Positions 24,791 through 38,167 of a stretch of DNA of 64,000 bases are shown one piece after another. How positions within the stretch are numbered: position 1 is the first letter of the stretch; every line of letters begins with the position of its first letter. Made by a program: the position numbers and the translations under genes. The notes beneath the pieces were generated by a model. It was given only the letters and a program-made list of their open reading frames with translations, searched no databases and was not told the DNA's origin. Source of the DNA: Crossaster papposus (Eukaryota > Echinodermata > Asteroidea > Velatida > Solasteridae); NCBI GenBank assembly GCA_037893245.1, contig JBAIAA010000401.1:434001-498000 (forward strand). The letters run 5' to 3'.

Positions 24791-27190
24791 ATTTTTGTTC
24801 TGCGTTATAGGTGCCGGGGAAGGGCAAACAGACAGATGCCGTTTTTTTCTTAGTATACATGTAGATGTCATAATGGGACCCAGTGCATCATCTTAAAGGT
24901 GTACACTCTGGAAGTCCTAAATCTATATATGTATAACAACAACAGCACATACAATAATAATGCATTCAAAACAAAAACATCACCTCAATTAAAAAAAAAA
25001 TAATGCAGAAAATCAAATCTCAAAGCCGTTGCACAAACATTTTTTGTTAAAGGAAATGACTGCACTAATTTATGTTATTGAAACTTCACACAATCATATT
25101 ATTTATTCAAATGAGTACGTGCTCAGATAATTAGTCTCATTACACTCCACCCCCGTGGTCACCCTGCCTTTGCTTCGCTTGCCGGGACCTGTTTACAGTG
25201 TGCAAGGCCTAGCTGGACAGGGTCAAGTCGATTGTGCCCACCCCAACATCCACCCTACGCTGCTTCGGTGGGGTAGCGAATTTTCTTTTCCCAAACTACA
25301 TCCAGTAATATAGGGTTTTTGAGTGCCCTCTATGATACTTTTATTTTTGGACCGTGAGGCTATGGTTCTAAATTTTCAATATCCGTATTTATCCATTTTT
25401 TCCATTAAATTTTAGGCTTTGGAGGATTTTCTTGTTTTTAAGGGAAATAGAGTCCCGAATTTCATTAGGGTCAAATTAATTTCTTTTGTTCTTATTTTGT
25501 ATTTTGTCTCTTTTGTTTTCAAAGAGAAGACAGTGAAGTCCAAAACGTCATAGTTTAAAGCCCAAAACGTTGTACGTAAACCCCCATTCGCGATGTAGTT
25601 CGGGAAAATAAATTGCCCCTGTGACTCAAAAAAGAACGTTTAACCTCAAAGTAAGGAATTTAGAAAATAAAGAGTGCATTAGAATATTGTCATCGTGAGC
25701 AATAATCACAACCATAATTCCAAATTTAATCGTGTAGCTTGATCTTAAATTACTATTATCTTCAAAAATTGCTTTACAAATATCAGTTTTTCCAAGTTCC
25801 TGTTTTTAAATATGTTACCGTTTAGCTGTTATTTACTCTAAGTAATTTACTGTCACAAAATTTTACAAGATACAATCACATAACCTATCATCACAAACAC
25901 AAATTTCACCAAAACCATTTCTTTTCATCCTGTCAGTTGAAAGACACCCCCCCCCCCCGCAACAACAAAAACCCACTAATCAACACAATAGAATATTGTA
26001 AGTAATCCGTGTTACTCAACCAAAATACTCCATTTACAAGTGAAACAAAAACTACAAATTTAATTGATCATCCTGACACACTCTTTACAAATTAGCTCCA
26101 AACATTAAGGTTCACTTTTTCTTCACTTTCTGAACAGATTTCAACTGTTTTGTCATTATTTACAGTAAACCCACATTATACTATTTAACTCCACATTACT
26201 TTACAACATTAACGAATTTCCCCAAATCATTTCCTTTTATTATTGAAAGCCATCGGATCAGGATGTGCCCCCTCCCAAGAAAAGAAATATCTACTTAGTC
26301 AACACAGCATAAGACAAAATTGCAATTAATCACTTTAACTCAACCTAATTTTAGTAGTAACACCAAAACTCCAAATGTAATTAATCATGTAACAAATCTT
26401 AACATATTTCCGTTATCTCCAGATATATGTCTTCCTCTTTTAATTATTCTTCTTGTTTTAACATAGTTTGAACTGTTTTGCCATAATTATTCACTTTATT
26501 GTAAATGCCATCATTTACACTTTAAACTATAATCACAGCAAAAATTCCAAAAAATGATTTATATTCATCATGCTGTAATTTCAAATGCTTTTTTTTGTTT
26601 GTTATATTCTATCCTGTAATTGTCAATAAAAACTTCCTTTTTGACAAAAACAAAAATTGCTTGCTGTTTGCCGTCTCTTTCTATTCCAAATTCCATACAC
26701 TTTACACCAGAATTTCATTCTCACCTTCATGGCACGTCGATTTAAAAGAAGACTATTGCCACAAAACTTTCCATAGATCAACCCCCATAGTTTTACATAC
26801 ATGTATAATTATCATCTTATATAAAATTATCATGACCAGCTTTTGTCTTAAGAACTATCAATTGCCATATAACATCGTACTATCAGCAGATGAGTTCATA
26901 TATGGTGCAACATCTTTCATGGCCACCCATGAACTCTACATCACTGAAAATATGAGCATTTGTTCGTACACCACATTAATAGACGAAAATAGGATAAGTT
27001 GAACACTATGCCAATTAAACTTTGGAATACTGCTTTAAGATACATGCTTTACTTTTATGAACTGCAATGTTTATTCAAAAATCTTTTCTAGACATAATTG
27101 TACAAAAATGTGAGAAATTCTAAATTCGAAAGTATTTTGAACTGACTGGACATATACACACAAAAGCATGAACTCATTAAATTATCATAA
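24791..27190. other. Interior of unit 6 without recognisable gene
   Basis: AT-rich sequence with short C-runs (near 25950). A 135-codon plus-strand frame (26595-27002) is the longest here. Its product would be rich in F, I, Y and C with no motif, and it sits in an AT-rich context where such frames are expected by chance now and then. No repeat family recognised. Confidence 0.4.
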
Positions 27191-27248
27191 TTATTATGCG
27201 GAAAAGCCCTGTGTTCTGTTGCAAACAGACATAGATCTCTAGTTCTAG

Positions 27249-29749
27249 TTGGCTTTTTCGCAAATTTTGCGAAAAAGCCTTTGTTTCTGTTCTGATTTTT
27301 TTTTTTCTTCTTCTTCTTCTTTTTTCTTTTCTTTTAGTAACCTAAACCCCATAGACTTTGTACACGTTTTTTCTGCCCGTCACTTTTAATAGAAAACAAA
27401 GTCGTATTTACATAAAACTTAACCCAGGTGAAGACCCTATAGTGAACTCGTGTCTCGCAGAAATACGTCATGGTGACGTCATCAGGGGTCACGTGACGTC
27501 ATCTTAAAGGTGTAATTGATTTAATCTTTGAAATTCAATAACAAATCAACCGCAAAAGACCGAAACTAAATTTTTGTGGCAATAGATAGAATAATCCAGG
27601 ATCTTAATTTTATCTCGTGTGCGTGAAATCACGTGACCCTTCCTTCCGGTCTAAACCGGAAGTGCCTCATAATTTAAAAGTGAAAAATGATATGAACTTA
27701 CTTTCAACGATGTTAGTGTCTGGCTACAATGTATTTTTCAAAAAAAATATTGGTGACGTCATAACATGTTATAGCGCCCTCTAGCGGCAGTTTGAAAAAT
27801 TGTTAAAATGAATAATCTGTTGATGTGTGTGGCGAAGTTTGCTGAAATCACTTTATAACCGGTGTATTTAATCAGCTTCATGCTAGGAACAAGTTGACGG
27901 GAAGAAAAAATTATGACGTCACCAGACCGGAAGTTAGAATGAAAAGACTCCTTTTCCTTTGAAAATTCCTAAACAATTAAACCTGACAGATACAATCTTG
28001 ATTTTTGCTCTAAAGGTTAATGTAAAAGTAGTTCTCGAACTTCCCTGTGTTTTGGGGCAAAAAACGAACTTGAACATACCCTGCGGCACCCTTGAAATGT
28101 AATCGTTTTGGCCTAGGCGCATAAAGCATTGACCCCTTATATGTGCCTGGCACACGTATAATAGGGGTGTACATGCTTGTATATGTACGTACGTATACAC
28201 TGATAGTGTACTATGCATTGAGCGAATGTATCACTACTGACATCGTACGTGCATGCAAATGTACGCTCACCCAAGAGGACACTAGCCGCCAACAAGCGAA
28301 ACAGGATGACGTCATCAAATTGCCTATGGGGAAGGGCGCCGTGTGCGACAGGTAGGTAAACAGGCTCTCGGCTACGCAGAATCCAATCCCATAGACTTTG
28401 TGAACGTTGTTTGCACAATTCCCAGCACTTTTAACGAAAAACAAAGTCGTATTTCCATAAAACTTAACCCAGATGAAGACCCTATAGTAAACTCGTGTCT
28501 CGCAGACATACGTCATGGTTACGTCGTCAGGGGTCACGTGACGTCATCTTAAAGGTGCAATTGATTTAATCTTTAAAAATAAATAACAAATCAACCACAA
28601 AAGACCGAAACTTGATTTTTGTGGCAATAGATATAATAATCCAGAATCTTCATTTTATCTCGTGTGCTTAAAATCACGTGACCCTTCCTTCCGGTCCAAA
28701 CCGGAAGTGCCTCATAATTTGAAAGTGAAAATGATATGAACTTACTTTCAACGATGTTAGTGTCTGGCTAGAATAAACTTTTCCAAAAAAATCAGGCGAC
28801 GTCATAATATGTTATAGCGCCCTCTAGCGGCAGGTTGAAAAATGGTTAAAATGAATAATCTGTTGATGTGTGTGGCGAATTTTGCTGAAACCACTTTATA
28901 ACCGGTGTATATAATCAGCTTCATGCTTAGACCATATTGGGAAGGAGAAATATTTATGACGTCACCAAACCGGAAGTTACAATGAAAAATCCTTTAAACC
29001 TTAAACAATCGCTTACAAATCAACCACTATAGATATAATCCAGATTTTTGCATCAGATAGCAAAGTAAAGACAGCTCTCGAGCTTTCTGTTAATTACGTC
29101 ACGATGACGTCATCAAATGTCAGATTACAAGCAACCAAATATTTCTAGATTTAATCTTTGAAAATCAATATAAAATCAACTGTAAGAGATCTGATTCAGA
29201 TTTTTAAGGGAATTGATAGATTAATCCATGGTCTTCATAATTTGTATTACATGCAAAAAAACCTGACCCTTCCTTCCGGTCTAAACCAGCAGTGCATTAT
29301 AATTTAAAAGTGGAAAACGATGGGAACTTACTTTCAACGATGTTAGGCGCTGGCTAGGTTGTAAGTAACAAACAAGTTAACGGTGACTTCTTAAAATGTT
29401 ATAGCGCCCTCTAGCGGCTTGTTGACAAATGTTACATCATATTACGATTACATTTGAATTATTACGTTTTTCGACCTTTAAGTCATATCTCAGCAACGGA
29501 ACGTGCTAACATAACATACGTTTGTATTGTTAGGTGATAGATAGTTGCACAAAAAGTTCACAAACGTGTGACGTCATCGTTTTAATCAGTTTGGATTCAT
29601 TTTAATCTGTTTAAATTAACTTAAATTAGTTTTCGATGATTTTAAATTATTTTGATGGTATACAAGTTCAATTTTTGAAAAATTTAATCTATAAAATTGC
29701 GAAAGCGAAAAAGCCCTATGTTCTGTTCCTCGAACAGACGTAGTTCTAG
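27249..29749 (+). mobile_element. Array unit 7 (type A)
   Basis: 5' hairpin 27251-27279, CTT microsatellite, full A body including the ~400-bp block at about 28012-28430, CTAG 29746-29749. One ETS pair is damaged: at 29281 the right half reads ACCAGCAG instead of ACCGGAAG. Confidence 0.8.
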
Positions 29750-32615
29750 TTTCTTCTTCTTTCTTTTTTTCTTTTAGTAACCTAAACCCCATAGACTTTG
29801 TACACGTTTTTTCTGCCCGTCACTTTTAATCGAAAACAAAGTCGTATTTACATAAAACTTAACCCAGGTGAAGACCCCATAGTGAACTCGTGTCTCGCAG
29901 AAATACGTCATGGTGACGTCATCAGGGGTCACGTGACGTCATCTTAAAGGTGTAATTGATTTAATCTTTGAAATTCAATAACAAATCAACCGCAAAAGAC
30001 CGAAACTTAATTTTTGTGGCAATAGATAGAATAATGCAGGATCTTAATTTTATCTCGTGTGCGTGAAATCACGTGACCCTTCCTTCCGGTCTAAACCGGA
30101 AGTGCCTCATAATTTGAAAGTGAAACATGATATGAACTTACTTTTAACGATGTTAGTGTCTGGCTACAATGTATTTTTCAAAAAAAATATTGGTGACGTC
30201 ATAACATGTTATAGCGCCCTCTAGCGGCAGTTTGAAAAATTGATAAAATGAATAATCTGTTGATGTGTGTGGCGAAGTTTGCTGAAATCACTTTATAACC
30301 GGTGTATTGAATCAGCTTCGTGCTAGGAACAAGTTGACGGGAAGAAAAAATTATGACGTCACCAGACCGGAAGTTAGAATGAAAAGACTCCTTTTCCTTT
30401 GAAAATTCCAAACAAATTAAACCTGACAGATACAATCTTGATTTTTGCTCTAAAGGTTAATGTAAAAGTAGTTCTCGAACTTCCCTGTATTTTGGGGCAA
30501 AAAACGAACTTGAACATACCCTGCGGCACCCTTGAAATGTAATCGTTTTGGCCTAGGTGCAAAAAGCATTGACCCCTTACGTGTGCATGGCACACGTATA
30601 ATATACATGCTAGTACATGTACGTATACACTGATAGTGTATTATGCATTGAGCGAATGTATCACCACTGACATCGTTCGTGCAAGCACATGTACGCTCAC
30701 CCAAGCGGACACTAGCCGCCAACCTGTGAAACAAGATGACGTCATCAAATTGCCCATGGGGAAGGGCGCCGCGTACGACAGGTAGGTAAACACGCTTTCG
30801 GCTACGCAGAATCCAACCCCGTAGACTTTGTAAACGTTGCTTGCACAATTCAGAGCACTTTTAACGGAAAATCAAAGTCGTATTCCCATAAACTTGACCC
30901 AGGTGAAGACCCAATAGTGAACTCCAGTCTCGCCGACAGACACCACGAGAAAGACGTCATCAGGGCCACGTGACCTTATCTTAAAGGTGCAGTTGATTTA
31001 ATCTTTGAAAATCAATAAAACATCAACCGCAAAAGACCGAAACTTGAATTTTGTGGCAATTAATAGAAAAAATCCAGGATCTTCATTTTATCTCGTGTGC
31101 GTGAAATCACGTGACCCTTCTTTCCGGTCTAAACCGGAAGTGCCTCATAATTTGAAAGTGAAAAATGATATGAACTTACTTTCAACGAGGTTAGTGTCTG
31201 GCTACAATGTATTTTTCAAAAAAAAATATTGGTGACGTCATAACATGTTATAGCGCCCTCTAGCGGCAGTTTGAAAAATTGTTAAAATGAATAATCTGTT
31301 GATGTGTGTTGCAAAGTTTGCTGAAATAACGTTATAACTGGTGTATATAATCAGCTTCATGCTTAGAGCATATTGGGAAGGAGAAATATTTATGACGTCA
31401 CCAAACCGGAAGTTACAATAACAAAATCCTTTAAACTTTAAAAAGTCGCTTAAAAATGAACCGCTATAGATATAATCGAGATTTTTGCTTCAAATAGCAA
31501 AGTTAAGACTGATCTCGAGTTTCTGTTAATTACGTCACAATGACGTCATCAAGTGTCAGATTACAAGCAACCAAATATTTCTAAATTTAATCTTTGAAAA
31601 TCAATATAAAATCAACTGTAAGAGATCTGATTTAGATTTTTAAGGAAATTGATAGATTAATCCATGGTCTTCATAATTTGTATTACATGCAAAAAGACCT
31701 GACACTTCCTTCCGGTTCAAACCGGAAGTGCCTTATAATTTAAAAGTGGAAAACGATGCTAACTTACTTTCAACGATGTTAGGCGCTGGCTAGGTTGTAA
31801 GTAACAACAAAGTTAACAGTGACTTCATAAAATGTTAAAGCGCCCTCTGGCGTCATGTTGACAAATGTTACGTCATATTACGATTATATTTGAATTATTA
31901 CGTTTTTAGACGTTGAAGGCATATCTCAGCAACGGATCGTGTTAACATAACACCTCATTTTGTGTTGTTAGGTGATAGATAGTTGCACAAAAAGTTCACA
32001 AACGTGTGACGTCATCGTTTTAATCAGTTTTAATTCACTAGTCAAAAGTACCCGTGGGTGTAATATATGACCGGAAGAAGGGAAGTTGGGGATGGGGTGA
32101 CGTACCCGTACCCGTAAGTTTGGGCGAGATCGGACCAAGGACTTGGGAGGAGTAGCGAAAAACGAACATTTGACCTTTGACCCCAGTGACCTTGACATAT
32201 GACCGGAAGAAGGGAAGTTGGGGATGGGGTGACGTACCCGTACCCGTAAGTTTGGGCGAGATCGGACCAAGGACTTGGGAGGAGTAGCGAAAAACGAACA
32301 TTTGACCTTTGACCCCAGTGACCTTGACCTTTCCAAAAATGAACCCCTCAAGGGCAATTCTGGGGTGAACTTACATCCACCCACCAAGTTTGGGCGAGAT
32401 CGGACCAAGGACTTGGAAGGAGTAGCGAAACAAACAGACAAACGTTGCTCGAATTATAGTATGATTTTACTCTGTTTAAATTAACTTAAATTAGTTTTGA
32501 ATGATTTTAAATTGTTTTGATGGTTTAAAAGTTCAATTTTTGAAATATTTAATAAAAAAAAATTGTGAATGCGAAAAAGCCCTATGTTCTGTTCCTCGAA
32601 CAGACGTAGTTCTAG
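29750..32615 (+). mobile_element. Array unit 8 (type A, interrupted)
   Basis: No 5' hairpin; starts with a TTCTTCTTC pyrimidine run. Full A body; CTAG 32612-32615. It is interrupted near its 3' end by the insert at 32038-32464. Its 3' kilobase is closest to that of unit 23. Confidence 0.8.
32038..32464. mobile_element. 427-bp insert with 132-bp tandem repeat
   Basis: Unit 23 (59260-59290) reads continuously where this sequence interrupts unit 8, which defines the insert to within a few bases. Inside are two near-identical 132-bp copies (from 32069 and 32201) and a third partial, each with AGTTTGGGCGAGATCGGACC. It also carries TGACCTTTGACC, a direct-repeat-1 nuclear-receptor-type site, twice. 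No clear target duplication. The family is unknown to me; the phrase AGATCGGACCAAGG is common near the ends of invertebrate retroelement copies. Confidence 0.65.
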
Positions 32616-34491
32616 TTGGCTTTTTCGCAAGTGCGAAAAAGCCTTTGTTTTTGTTCTGATTTTTTTTTTTTTTTGGCATTTTCGCTAAAAAGCGAAAAAG
32701 CCTTTGTTTTTCTTCTGTTTGTTTTATTTGGCTTTTTCGCTTTCAGCGAAAAAGCCTTTCTTTTTCTTCTGTTTGTTTTTTTTCTTCTTCTTCTTCTTCT
32801 TCTTCTTCTTCTTCATCTTCTTCTTCTTGTGCCATAAATCGCATAGACTTTGTACACGTTCATTCTGGCGGTCACTTTTGTCATTAAACAGACTTCAATG
32901 TCATTGAAACTTTGCACATACTCAGAACTCATACTGAGCTAGTGCCTAAAACTCGGATGTCATCATGACGTCATCACGTGACATGTGACGTCATCTTAAA
33001 GTTTTAATAATTTAATCTTTGAAAATCAATACAAAATCAACCGCGAATGACCGTAACTTGAAGTTTGTGGGAATCGATAACATAATTAAAGATCTTCATT
33101 TTATCTCGTGTGCGTAAAATCACGTGACCCTTCCTTCCGGTCCAAACCGGAAGTGGCTTATAATTTGAAAGTGGAAAATAATATGAACTTACTTTCAACG
33201 ATGTTAGTCTCTGGCTAGGTAGTGCCTTTCAACAAAATTGTCGGTGACGTCATAAAATGTTACAGCGCCCTCTAGCGGCAGGTTGAAAACTGTTAAAAAT
33301 GAATAATCAGTTGATGTGTGTGGCGAAGTTTGCCCAAATCACTTTATATCTGGTGTGTATAATCGGCTTCATGTTAGGAACAAGTTGGCGGAGAGAAAAA
33401 AATATGACGTCACTAGACCGGAAGTTACAATGAAAAGACCTTTAAACCTTAAATAATTGCTGAAAAATCAACCACGATAGATATAATTATTATTTTTGCT
33501 TTAAATAGACAAGTTCAGACAGCTCTCAAGCTTTATGTTAATGACGTCACGATGACGTCATCAAGTATCAGATTACAAGCAACTAACGATTTCTAGATTT
33601 AATCTTTAAAAATCAATATAAAATCAACTGTAAGAGATCTGATTTAGATTTTAACGGGAATTGATAGAATAATCCAGGGTCTTCATATTTCGTATTACAT
33701 GCAAAAAGACCTGACCCTTACTTCCGGTCCAAACCGGAAGTGCCTTATAATTTGAAAATTGAAAATGATATGAACTTACTTTCAACGATGATAGTCTCTG
33801 GCTAGGCTGCTCTCTACACAAAAGTTAACGGTGACGTCATAAATTGTTATAGCGCCCTCTAGCGGCAGATTGAAAATGTGTAAAATAAATAATCAGTTGA
33901 TGTGTGTGGCGAAGTTTGCTCAAATAACTTTATAACTGGTATATAAAATTATCTTCATGTTAGGAACAGGTTGTGGGAAAGAAAAAATTATGACGTCACC
34001 CCAGACCGGAAGTTAAAATGAAAAGACCTTTAAACCTTACATAATTGGTAAAAAATCAACTGCGATAGATATAATCCAGATTTTTGCTTCAAATAGCAAA
34101 GTTAAGACAGCTCCTGAGCGTTCTATTAATGAGGTCACGATGACGTCATCCAGTATCAGATTACAAGCAACCAATGATTACTGGATTTAATCTTCAAAAA
34201 TCAATATAAAATCAACTGAAATAGATCCGATTTTGATTTTTACGGTAATTGATAGAATAATCCAGGGTCTTCATATTTCGTATACCATGCAAAATAATTT
34301 GACCCTTCCTTCCGGTCCAAACCGGAAGTGCCTAAAAATCAACCACGAGAGGTATAATCAATTACTTTCTTTTTCAATTTTCATTTTGTATACGATGAAA
34401 ATTAAATGAAAAGAATCATAAATGTAATGAACAATGAACAAAAAATGCGAAAAAGCCATATGCTCTGTTCACAGAACAGACATATTTCTAG
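32616..34491 (+). mobile_element. Array unit 9 (type A, three stacked hairpins)
   Basis: 5' hairpins at 32618-32643, 32675-32702 and 32730-32756 differ from each other in the loop (CAAGTG, CTAAAAAG, CTTTCAG), then a long CTT run to 32827. Variant 3' end GCGAAAAAGCCATATGCTCT; CTAG 34488-34491. CTCF-like sites near 33264 and 33851. Confidence 0.8.
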
Positions 34492-34593
34492 TTAGCTGTT
34501 TCGGCACTTCAGCCGAAACAGCTATTGTAATCGTTAAGATTTTTTTTTAGCTGTTTCGGTTTTCCACCGAACCAGCTTTTGTTTTCGTTAAAG

Positions 34594-34624
<31 letters not shown>

Positions 34625-34723
34625 TAGCTGTTTCGGTTTTTCACCGAAACAGCTTTTGTTTTCGTTAAAGTTTTTTTTTTAGCTGTTTCGGTTTTCCACC
34701 GAAACAGCTTTTGTTTTCGTTAA

Positions 34724-34780
<57 letters not shown>

Positions 34781-35636
34781 CCACTTTCAGTGTTTTTACC
34801 CATAGGATTTACACACGTTTGTTCTGCCAATACACTTTGGCACTTTGCTAAATCCAATCGACTTGAGACTTGGTATACACTTAGACCTCCACCCACAGAT
34901 GGTCCTAGAAGAAATTTGGCTCGATTGCGTCATTCAAGGTCACGTGACGTCACGTTAAAGGTTTAATTTTCCCCATAGGTTTTGTACACGTTTTTCTTCA
35001 GACTATTGACTTTGGCACTTCGGTAAATCCGACCGACTTGAAACTTGGCATACACTTAGAATACCACCCCCAGATGTTTCTGAAATAAATATGGCACGAT
35101 TGCGTCATTCAAGGTCACGTGACGTGAAGTTAAAGGTGCAATTTTTTTCCCCATAGGGTTTGTACACGTTTTTCTTTAGACTATTGACTTTGACACTTTC
35201 GTGAATTTTATCGACTTCAGACTTAGCACATAACTCGACCACCATCACCAGGAGGGCCAAGGGAAAAATCGTAATAATGACGTCATCGTGGGTCATGTGA
35301 CGTCACATTAAAGGTTTAGTTTTAAGGACCCTCTATCTCTAGAAGTACATGTCCGATTGGGGTCAAACTTGGTATGCAAGTATTCCAGGATGTGTTACAG
35401 ACGAAAATTAAGATGACATCATGATGACATCATCGGGTATCATGTGACGTCACATTAAAGGTTCAATTTTTCTCCATAGGATTTGTACATGTTTTTTTCA
35501 ACTAATTTATCTTTTGCACTTGTGTAAATCCAATCGACTTCAGACTTGGCACACACATAGACCTATAGCACACATATTGAAAGTAACGTTAGACAGTCGA
35601 AACAGCTCTGTGTTTGTCCACAAACACATGTCTAGT
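34492..35636 (+). mobile_element. Array unit 10 (type B, four stacked hairpins)
   Basis: The first B unit. Hairpins at 34494-34523, 34549-34577, 34626-34654 and 34681-34709 are separated by T-runs. The second has CGAACC where the others have CGAAAC, breaking one pair. The body is a chain of ~150-180-bp modules, each with a GTACACGTTTTT block and a TCACGTGACGTCA or CATGTGACGTCA block. 3' stem TGTGTTTGT/ACAAACACA, CTAG 35633-35636. Confidence 0.8.
34726..34780 (+). repeat. 55-nt T homopolymer
   Basis: An uninterrupted T-run separates the last B hairpin from the body of unit 10. Runs of this length are prone to slippage and to assembly error, so the exact length is unreliable. Confidence 0.9.
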
Positions 35637-36367
35637 TTCTTTTTTTCTTTTTTTTCCACTTTCAGTGTTTTTACCCATAGGATTTACACACGTTTGTTCT
35701 GCCAATACACTTTGGCACTTTGGTAAATCCAATCGACTTGAGACTTGGTATACACTTAGACCTCCACCCACAGATGGTCCTAGAAGAAATTTGGCTCGAT
35801 TGCGTCATTCAAGGTCACGTGACGTCACGTTAAAGGTTTAATTTTCCCCATAGGGTTTGTACACGTTTTTCTTTAGACTATTGACTTTGGCACTTCGGTA
35901 AATCCGACCGACTTGAAATTTGGCATACACTTAGAATACCACCCCCAGATGTTTCTGAAAGAAATTCGGCACGATTGCGTCATTCAAGGTCACGTGACGT
36001 CACATTAAAGGTTCACATTTTACTCCCATTGGTTTTGTACACGTTTTTCTTTAGACTGTTGACTTTGACACTTTAGTAAATCCGATCGACTTGAGACTTG
36101 GCACACACTTAGACCACCATCAACAGACGGCCCTAGAAGAAATTCGGCACGATTACGTCATTCGAGGTCACGGGGCGTCACGTTAAAGTTTCAATTTTTG
36201 TCCCATAGGTTTTGTACACGTTTTTCTTTAGACTATTGCCTTTGACACTTTAGTAAATCTGATCGACTTGAGACTTTAGTAAATCTGATCGACACACAAA
36301 AGACCATCACACACATATTGAAAAACACTCGAAACAGCTCTGTGTTTGTCCACAAACACATGTCTAG
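35637..36367 (+). mobile_element. Array unit 11 (type B, no 5' hairpin)
   Basis: A short B unit with four ~170-bp modules. CTAG at 36364-36367 after the standard B stem-loop. A local duplication, GAGACTTxxxAAATCTGATCGA, occurs at 36255-36300. Confidence 0.8.
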
Positions 36368-36953
36368 TTTTTTTTTTTTTTTTTTCCACTTTCAGTGTTT
36401 TTACCCATAGGATTTACACACGTTTGTTCTGCCAATACACTTTGGCACTTTGCTAAATCCAATCGACTTGAGACTTGGTATACACTTAGACCTCCACCCA
36501 CAGATGGTCCTTGAAGAAATTTGGCTCGATTGCGTCATTCAAGGTCACGTGACGTCACGTTAAAGGTTTAATTTTCCCCATAGGTTTTGTACACGTTTTT
36601 CTTCAGACTATTGACTTTGGCACTTCGGTAAATCCGACCGACTTGAAACTTGGCATACACTTAGAATACCACCCCCAGATGTTTCTGAAATAAATATGGC
36701 ACGATTGCGTCATTCAAGGTCACGTGACGTGAAGTTAAAGGTGCAATTTTTTTCCCCATAGGGTTTGTACACGTTTTTCTTTAGACTATTGACTTTGACA
36801 CTTTCGTGAATTTTATCGACTTCAGACTTAGCACATAACTCGACCACCATCACCAGGAGGGCCAAGGAAAAAATCGTAATAATGACGTCATCGTGGGTCA
36901 TGTGACGTCACATTAAAGGTTTAGTTTTAAGGACCCTCTATCTCTAGTTTTTC
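36368..36953 (+). mobile_element. Array unit 12 (type B, ends at an internal CTAG)
   Basis: This unit repeats 34781-35342 at an offset of about 1605 bp with only a few changes. It then stops within CCCTCTATCTCTAG, a sequence that lies inside unit 10, and runs straight into the next pyrimidine run. There is no 3' stem-loop. The break at a chance CTAG suggests that termination or insertion used a cryptic end. Confidence 0.7.
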
Positions 36954-38126
36954 CTTTTTTTTTTTTCCACTTTCAGTGTTTTTACCCATAGGATTTACAC
37001 ACGTTTGTTCTGCCAATACACTTTGGCACTTTGGTGATTACAATCGACTTGAGACTTGGTGTACACTTAGACCTCCACCCACAGATGGTCCTAGAAGAAA
37101 TTTGGCTCGATTGCGTGATTCAAGGTCACGTGACGTCACTTTAAAGGTTTAATTTTCCCCATAGGTTTTGTACACGTTTTTCTTCAGACTATTGACTTTG
37201 GCACTTCGGTAAATCCGACCGACTTGAAACTTGGCATACACTTAGAACACCACCCACAAATGATATTGGAAGAAATTCGGCACGATTGCGTCTTTCAAGG
37301 TCACGTGACGTCACGTTAAATGTGCAAATTATTCCCCCATAGGTTTTGTACACGTTTTTCTTCAGACTATTTAATTTGACAGTTTGGTGAATCCGATTGA
37401 CTTGAAACTTAGCACAGACCTCGACCACCATGCTTAGGAGGGCCAAGAACAAAATAATCAATATGACGTCATCGCGGGTCATGTAACGTCACATTAAAGG
37501 TGTAGTTTTTAAGACCCTCTAACTCTAAAAGTACAAGTCCGGTTGGGGTCAAACTTGGTTTGCAAGTATTCGAGGATGTGTTATAGACGAAAATTAAGAT
37601 GACGTAATTATGACATCATCGGGTGTCATGTGACGTCACATTAAAGGTTCAGTTTTCTCCATAGGTTTTGTACACGTTTTTCTTCAGACTATTGAATTTG
37701 ACAATTTGGTAAATCCGATCGACTTCAGACTTAGCACACACCTCGACCACCATACCCAGGAGGGCCAAGGGGAAAAATTGTCAGGATAACGTCATCGTGG
37801 GTCATGTGACGTCACATTAAAGGGGCAGATTTTAGGACCCTCTATCTCTGGAAGTACATGTCTGATTGGGGCTAAACTTGGTATGCAAGTATTCCAGAAT
37901 GTGTTATAGACGAAAATTAAGATGACATCATGATGACATCATCGGGTGTCATGTGACGTCACATTAAAGGTGCAGTTTTTCCCATAGGATTTGTACACGT
38001 ATTTTTCAACTTATATATCTTGGGAAAATTGGCAAATCCAATCGATTTTAGACTTGGCACACACATAATGAAAGTCATCTTAGACATCCGAAACAGCTCT
38101 GTGTTTGTCCACAAACACATGTCTAG
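36954..38126 (+). mobile_element. Array unit 13 (type B)
   Basis: Starts with a T-run, has B modules in alternating long and short form, and ends with the B stem-loop and CTAG 38123-38126. Its last part (AACTTATATATCTTGGGAAAATT) is shared with units 14 and 21. Confidence 0.8.
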
Positions 38127-38129
38127 TTT

Positions 38130-38167
<38 letters not shown>

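Larger units (their letters stand above)
23319..27248 (+). mobile_element. Array unit 6 (type C, long, with unrelated interior)
   Basis: 5' hairpin at 23321-23347 (GGCTTTTCCGC arms); the matching 3' arm GCGGAAAAGCC lies at 27199-27209, followed by a stem-loop and CTAG (27239-27242, and again at 27245-27248). 23348-24240 is a diverged A-like body with CRE, ETS and a CTCF-like site near 24026. 24240-27190 does not resemble any other unit, so it is either captured host DNA or the remains of a longer parent. Confidence 0.7.

Noticed and set aside
26595..27002. 135-codon plus-strand frame
   Set aside because: AT-rich, F/I/Y-rich with no motif, no splice or start context, inside a mobile element; most likely chance.
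31968..32441. 157-codon minus-strand frame
   Set aside because: Covers the 132-bp tandem repeat (a multiple of three) of the insert in unit 8; no domain.
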